Shown in pieces: positions 60,578 to 64,000 of a DNA stretch of 64,000 nt (position 1 is the first letter of the stretch; each line of letters opens with the position of its first letter). Position numbers and translations under genes: made by a program. Origin of the DNA: Pedobacter cryoconitis. Lineage in GTDB: Bacteria; Bacteroidota; Bacteroidia; Sphingobacteriales; Sphingobacteriaceae. The notes under the pieces were generated by a model. The model did not search any database, had not been told where the DNA came from, and saw only the letters and a list, made by a program, of their open reading frames with translations. The DNA is taken from positions 908,056 through 972,055 of the forward strand of contig JAAAFW010000015.1 in the NCBI GenBank assembly GCA_019352875.1, read 5' to 3'.

Positions 60578-61729
60578 ATGTTCCCTACCGTTTCTCATTT
60601 TTTATCATATGCATTTGGGATAGATATCCCTTTGCCCTTTAATACTTTCGGTGTATTTGTAGCACTCGCTTTTATTGCTGGTTACTGGGCATTTACCAAA
60701 GAATTACAAAGAAAAGAAGCACTGGGTATACTGCATCCGGTTACGCGTGTTGAAACTATAGGTCAGCCTGCAACATTAACTGAAATGATCTCTAATGGAT
60801 TGTTCGGTTTTTTAATCGGGTATAAACTGATTTATGCATTACTGAATTACAGATTATTTGTGAATGACGCACAGTCGGTATTACTTTCTCTGAAAGGCAA
60901 TATTATAGGTGGGGTGTTACTTGCTGCCTTATTTGTATACTGGGACTATAAAGAAAAGGGGAAATATAAACTAGCTCAGCCTAAGCAGGTTAAAATTACC
61001 GTTCATCCGCACGAACTTATGGGACATATGATTGTCTGGGCAGCGGTATGGGGGTTTTTGGGTGCGAAGATATTTGATAATCTTGAACACTGGGATACTT
61101 TTGTTCAGGATCCGATTGGCGGACTACTGTCTTTTAGTGGTCTTACATTTTATGGTGGGCTGATCTGTGGTGGTGCTGCTGTATTGTACATCGCCAGAAA
61201 AAATGGAATTAAACCGCTGCATATGCTTGATGTAGGCGGGCCTGGTATGATGCTTGCCTATAGTGTCGGCAGAATTGGCTGTCACCTTTCCGGGGATGGC
61301 GACTGGGGGATTGTAAATAGACATGCAAAACCGTTTAGCTGGCTTCCTGATTGGTTGTGGGCATATACTTATCCGAATAACGTTGCGATGGAAGGCGTGC
61401 AAATTCCTGGTTGTACAGGACGTTTCTGTATGGAACTACCCTTACCTGTTTATCCGACGCCTTTATACGAAGTTATAGTTTGTTTTATCTTATTTCTGGT
61501 GCTCTGGAAAATCCGTGAGCGCATCAAATTACCCGGAATGTTGTTCGGTATTTACCTGATGATGAATGGTATGGAAAGGTTCTTTGTTGAGCTGATCCGT
61601 GTCAATACGAAATATCATGTTGCCGGAATTGCATTTACACAGGCCGAATTGATTTCTGCTTTATTGTTTATCAGCGGTTTACTGATGGTGGTATCGGCAG
61701 TCCGGAAAGGAAATAAAGAAACATCTTAA
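60578..61729 (+). CDS. lgt: prolipoprotein diacylglyceryl transferase
   Basis: Transfers diacylglycerol from phosphatidylglycerol to the lipobox Cys of prolipoproteins in the inner membrane. The 383-aa protein has about seven membrane segments. The Lgt signature Arg is in YSVGRIGCHLSGDGDWG near 225-240, GLTFYGGLICGG is the substrate-site segment, and GMERFFVELIRVN near 330 the C-terminal one. It is longer than the usual 260-290 aa because of insertions around 120-150 and 250-290, normal for the Bacteroidota form. The window's many lipoproteins are clients. Confidence 0.92.
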   Translation: MFPTVSHFLSYAFGIDIPLPFNTFGVFVALAFIAGYWAFTKELQRKEALGILHPVTRVETIGQPATLTEMISNGLFGFLIGYKLIYALLNYRLFVNDAQSVLLSLKGNIIGGVLLAALFVYWDYKEKGKYKLAQPKQVKITVHPHELMGHMIVWAAVWGFLGAKIFDNLEHWDTFVQDPIGGLLSFSGLTFYGGLICGGAAVLYIARKNGIKPLHMLDVGGPGMMLAYSVGRIGCHLSGDGDWGIVNRHAKPFSWLPDWLWAYTYPNNVAMEGVQIPGCTGRFCMELPLPVYPTPLYEVIVCFILFLVLWKIRERIKLPGMLFGIYLMMNGMERFFVELIRVNTKYHVAGIAFTQAELISALLFISGLLMVVSAVRKGNKETS

Positions 61730-61739
61730 TCTAAGCGAA

Positions 61740-62537
61740 TTGAATTACGAATTATTAAGTACCAAGGTGATCGCGATTACACGCCTTGTCGGAAACTTTA
61801 TCAGAAAAGAATCTATGAATTTCAGTGCGAGCAGCATTGAAACGAAAGGATTAAATGATCTGGTTTCTTACGTGGATAAAACTGCGGAACAACATCTGGT
61901 AGATAACCTGTCTACTTTAATACCTGAAGCTGGCTTTGTGACTGAAGAGGGGACGAGTCAAAAGAAGGGAGCCACATTTAACTGGATAATCGATCCTCTG
62001 GACGGTACCACTAACTTTATTCATGGTGTGCCTGTTTATTCGATAAGTATTGCGCTTTACGAGGGAGAGGAACCCGTACTTGGCGTGGTGTATGAAATTA
62101 ACCGCGGGGAGATGTTTTATAGCTACAAAGGTGCGCCGGCTTTTTTAAATAATAAGGTGATCCATGTTTCTCAGCGTAACAAGCTAAGTGATACATTGCT
62201 CGCGACTGGTTTTCCTTACTATCAGTTCGATCAGCAACAGGAATATATGAAGTTATTGGCTGAACTGATGCAGCAGACACATGGCTTAAGAAGAATGGGT
62301 TCTGCAGCAGTAGACCTGGCTTATGTAGCATGCGGACGTTTTGATGCTTTTTTTGAATATAATCTGAATTCTTACGATGTGGCTGGTGGTGCTTTCCTGG
62401 TTAAACAGGCCGGTGGGCAGGTTATGAATTTTAGTGGCGGACCTGAATTTATTCAGAAAAGGGAGATTCTCGCGACCAACGGTTTAATTGATCAGGAAAT
62501 TTTATCGGCAATAGGCAAGCATTTTAATAAACTTTAA
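61740..62537 (+). CDS. inositol monophosphatase-family phosphatase
   Basis: A 265-aa Mg-dependent, Li-sensitive phosphatase. Metal ligands occur as Glu in FVTEEGTS, Asp/Asp in IIDPLDGTTNFIHGVP near 85-97, and Asp in YDVAGGAFLVKQAGG near 216. Substrates may be myo-inositol phosphates or other phosphomonoesters. The start is TTG at 61740; the conserved N-terminal helix (LSTKVIAITRLVGNFIRKES) requires it, and the first in-frame ATG would cut this off. Ten nt after lgt, so a short operon mtaB-lgt-phosphatase. Confidence 0.9.
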   Translation: MNYELLSTKVIAITRLVGNFIRKESMNFSASSIETKGLNDLVSYVDKTAEQHLVDNLSTLIPEAGFVTEEGTSQKKGATFNWIIDPLDGTTNFIHGVPVYSISIALYEGEEPVLGVVYEINRGEMFYSYKGAPAFLNNKVIHVSQRNKLSDTLLATGFPYYQFDQQQEYMKLLAELMQQTHGLRRMGSAAVDLAYVACGRFDAFFEYNLNSYDVAGGAFLVKQAGGQVMNFSGGPEFIQKREILATNGLIDQEILSAIGKHFNKL

Positions 62538-62580
62538 GCTGTTATTACAAAGCTTTAAATCAGACTAAAAGACATAAAAA

Positions 62581-62613
62581 AAGCGTATTATCCTCCGATA
62601 ATACGCTTTTTTT
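62581..62613. terminator. terminator between phosphatase and NifU genes
   Basis: AAAAGCGTATTAT and ATAATACGCTTTTTT form the stem around loop CCTCCG near 62579-62612, between convergent genes; a T run follows on the plus strand. Confidence 0.7.
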
Positions 62614-62629
62614 ATGTCTTAAGATGTTT

Positions 62630-63181
62630 TTACATTGCGTTTGATACCACTTCTTTTACTTCAGGCACCATGCGTTGTAATAAGTTCTGGATGCCAGATT
62701 TTAAGGTGATTGTGGAAGATGGACATCCACTGCATGATCCACGTAGTTCTACTGTAACTACGCCTTCATCAAAAGATTTATAGCTGATCGCACCGCCATC
62801 CTGCTCTACAGCCGGACGGACATAATCAAATAAAATTTGCTGAATTTTCTTTTCCAGGTCAGTTCCTTCAAATTCAGGCGCTTCGTCAGCTGTAACCTCT
62901 TTGATTTTATATTCTGATTCCACAGCACCTTTTACAAATTCTTTAAGAATTGGTTCGATATCTGCCCATTCTGCATCTTCAGTTTTGGTAATCGTCACGA
63001 AATTACTTGCGAAAAATACCCCGTTAACGAAATTAAACTTGAATAATTCAGAAGCAAATGGAGAGGTTGCTGCACTTTCCTTTGTTGCGAAATCCTCACT
63101 GCCGTTAATTAAAAGCTTATTTACCATGAACTTCATGGTGGCAGGATTTGGTGTTTGTTCTGTATATACGTTAATAGTCAT
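62630..63181 (-). CDS. NifU-family iron-sulfur scaffold/carrier (Nfu type)
   Basis: A 183-aa protein with N-terminal Nfu_N domain (NVYTEQTPNPATMKFMVNK; FASNFVTITK) and C-terminal NifU domain (~100-180) holding the CxxC cluster ligands in GSCSGCPSSTITLKSG. Carries 4Fe-4S clusters to apo-enzymes; the methylthiotransferase encoded nearby is one client type, though linkage is not proven. ATG at 63179-63181, promoter CAAAAATA (63198-63205) upstream. Confidence 0.93.
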   Translation of the reverse strand: MTINVYTEQTPNPATMKFMVNKLLINGSEDFATKESAATSPFASELFKFNFVNGVFFASNFVTITKTEDAEWADIEPILKEFVKGAVESEYKIKEVTADEAPEFEGTDLEKKIQQILFDYVRPAVEQDGGAISYKSFDEGVVTVELRGSCSGCPSSTITLKSGIQNLLQRMVPEVKEVVSNAM

Positions 63182-63197
63182 GGTCTCTTTTTTCTTA

Positions 63198-63205
63198 CAA
63201 AAATA
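63198..63205 (-). promoter_or_regulatory. -7 box of NifU-family gene
   Basis: Minus strand TATTTTTG, match to TAnnTTTG, 17 nt before the start codon. Confidence 0.5.
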
Positions 63206-63268
63206 TATAATTCGTCATTCAAACGCAGATATCGGTGTCTGTTTTAGGTCATTATCTTTAAAATGATT

Positions 63269-64000
63269 CTAAAAAACTCCGGTATAGTTAAATGGCGTGA
63301 TCTGTTTAAGTTCTGCTTTCAGATCCTCATTGATTTGAAGCCCGTCAATAAATTCAGCCATGGTATGCGCTGTGATCTTCTGATTGGTACGTGTAAGGTC
63401 TTTTAAAGCCTCATAAGGATTTGGATAAGCTTCTCTGCGTAATACAGTTTGAATAGCTTCTGCTACCACTGCCCAGTTGTTTTCCAGGTCGGCTGCAATG
63501 GCTTCTTCATTCAGTAATAACTTATTCAATCCTTTAATTGTGGACGCTATGGTAATCATAGTATGCGCTACAGGAACACCTACGTTTCGTAAAACTGTAG
63601 AGTCCGTCAGATCTCTTTGTAATCTGGAAACAGGAAGTTTAGCAGCAAAGAATTCAAAAAGAGCATTCGCCAGTCCGGCATTACCTTCTGCATTTTCAAA
63701 GTCAATCGGGTTAACTTTATGCGGCATTGCCGAGGATCCAACTTCTCCCTCTTTAATCTTCTGCTTGAAATAGTTTTTGGAGATATATGCCCAGATATCG
63801 CGGTCCATATCTACAATAATTGTATTAATTCTTTTCAGTGCATCACATTGTGCAGCAAACTGATCGTAATGTTCAATTTGTGTAGTATGTTGTGCACGGC
63901 TCAGTCCCAGCGTCTCATTCACGAACTGGTTACTGAATTCTACCCAGCTGATTTGTGGATACGCAATGTGGTGCGCATTGAAATTTCCAGTAGCACCGCC
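63269..64000 (-). CDS. purB: adenylosuccinate lyase, C-terminal part
   Basis: The 3' 732 nt of purB; the frame is open through the right edge of the window, where GGATGNFNAHHIAYP is read, so the start lies beyond. The lyase signature GSSAMPHKVNPIDFENAEGN with its catalytic Ser loop is near 63720, followed by LPVSRLQRDLTDSTVLRN. This is the E. coli-type PurB, which acts twice in purine synthesis (SAICAR and adenylosuccinate cleavage). Confidence 0.94.
   Translation of the reverse strand, partial: GGATGNFNAHHIAYPQISWVEFSNQFVNETLGLSRAQHTTQIEHYDQFAAQCDALKRINTIIVDMDRDIWAYISKNYFKQKIKEGEVGSSAMPHKVNPIDFENAEGNAGLANALFEFFAAKLPVSRLQRDLTDSTVLRNVGVPVAHTMITIASTIKGLNKLLLNEEAIAADLENNWAVVAEAIQTVLRREAYPNPYEALKDLTRTNQKITAHTMAEFIDGLQINEDLKAELKQITPFNYTGVF

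Overview
The window reads as chromosome of a member of the Bacteroidota, most likely a Pedobacter-like Sphingobacteriaceae. The support is the gene content (LytS/LytTR two-component genes, many AraC and HxlR regulators, surface lipoproteins of the LRR, kelch and propeller types, GH43, AGCS symporter), repeated -7 boxes of the Bacteroidota form TAnnTTTG, and generally weak Shine-Dalgarno sequences. No rRNA or CRISPR array was seen. Two identical tRNA-His genes are present.

Layout. 1-2.96 kb: housekeeping genes (VOC enzyme end, TrmN6, YfcE-like phosphoesterase, FBPase, RNase HI), followed by a gene-free stretch holding a large GGGTATCC-type inverted repeat. 3.4-8.3 kb: two MocR-type PLP regulators, two GNAT acetyltransferases and a ThiD-type kinase. 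8.3-15.6 kb: two divergent HxlR/SDR pairs, a GAF-PAS histidine kinase, an ECF sigma/cupin anti-sigma pair and an AGCS symporter. 15.6-23.0 kb: LytTR/LytS pair followed upstream by an RND efflux operon whose adaptor gene is frameshifted. 23.3-33.8 kb: two FAD-monooxygenase/AraC divergent modules; the second monooxygenase leads an operon with an MFS exporter and an M1 peptidase. Between them lie a porin-like barrel, a Crp regulator, RidA and a shortened VOC gene. 33.8-39.0 kb: relic of a second AGCS gene, then kelch, LRR and propeller surface proteins.

39.13-49.52 kb is best read as a ~10.4 kb integrated defence island at tRNA-His. It is bounded by GGGTGG on both sides, carries a serine recombinase inactivated by an amber stop at its right edge, and has a cargo of a Septu-like AAA ATPase/HNH pair, an Mrr-nSTAND NTPase, a 569-aa protein with a PD-(D/E)XK-like C-terminal domain, a 27-aa ORF with a perfect Shine-Dalgarno sequence and its own terminator, and a further amber-interrupted gene.

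49.8-56.3 kb: a giant CheB-CheR-PAS-histidine kinase and a third FAD-monooxygenase/AraC module, this one closest to Tet(X). 56.4-64 kb: GH43, the second tRNA-His, a candidate small RNA, UbiX, MtaB, Lgt, an IMPase-like phosphatase, NifU and the 3' part of purB.

The most notable pattern is that all three monooxygenase/AraC intergenic regions contain a direct repeat (AATARYC type) with an exact 21-bp period. In each, the repeat starts exactly 27 bp from the start of a CAAA-type -7 box reading toward the monooxygenase. This suggests one conserved AraC operator design, and possibly cross-talking regulators, for a family of Tet(X)/TfdB-like flavoenzymes.
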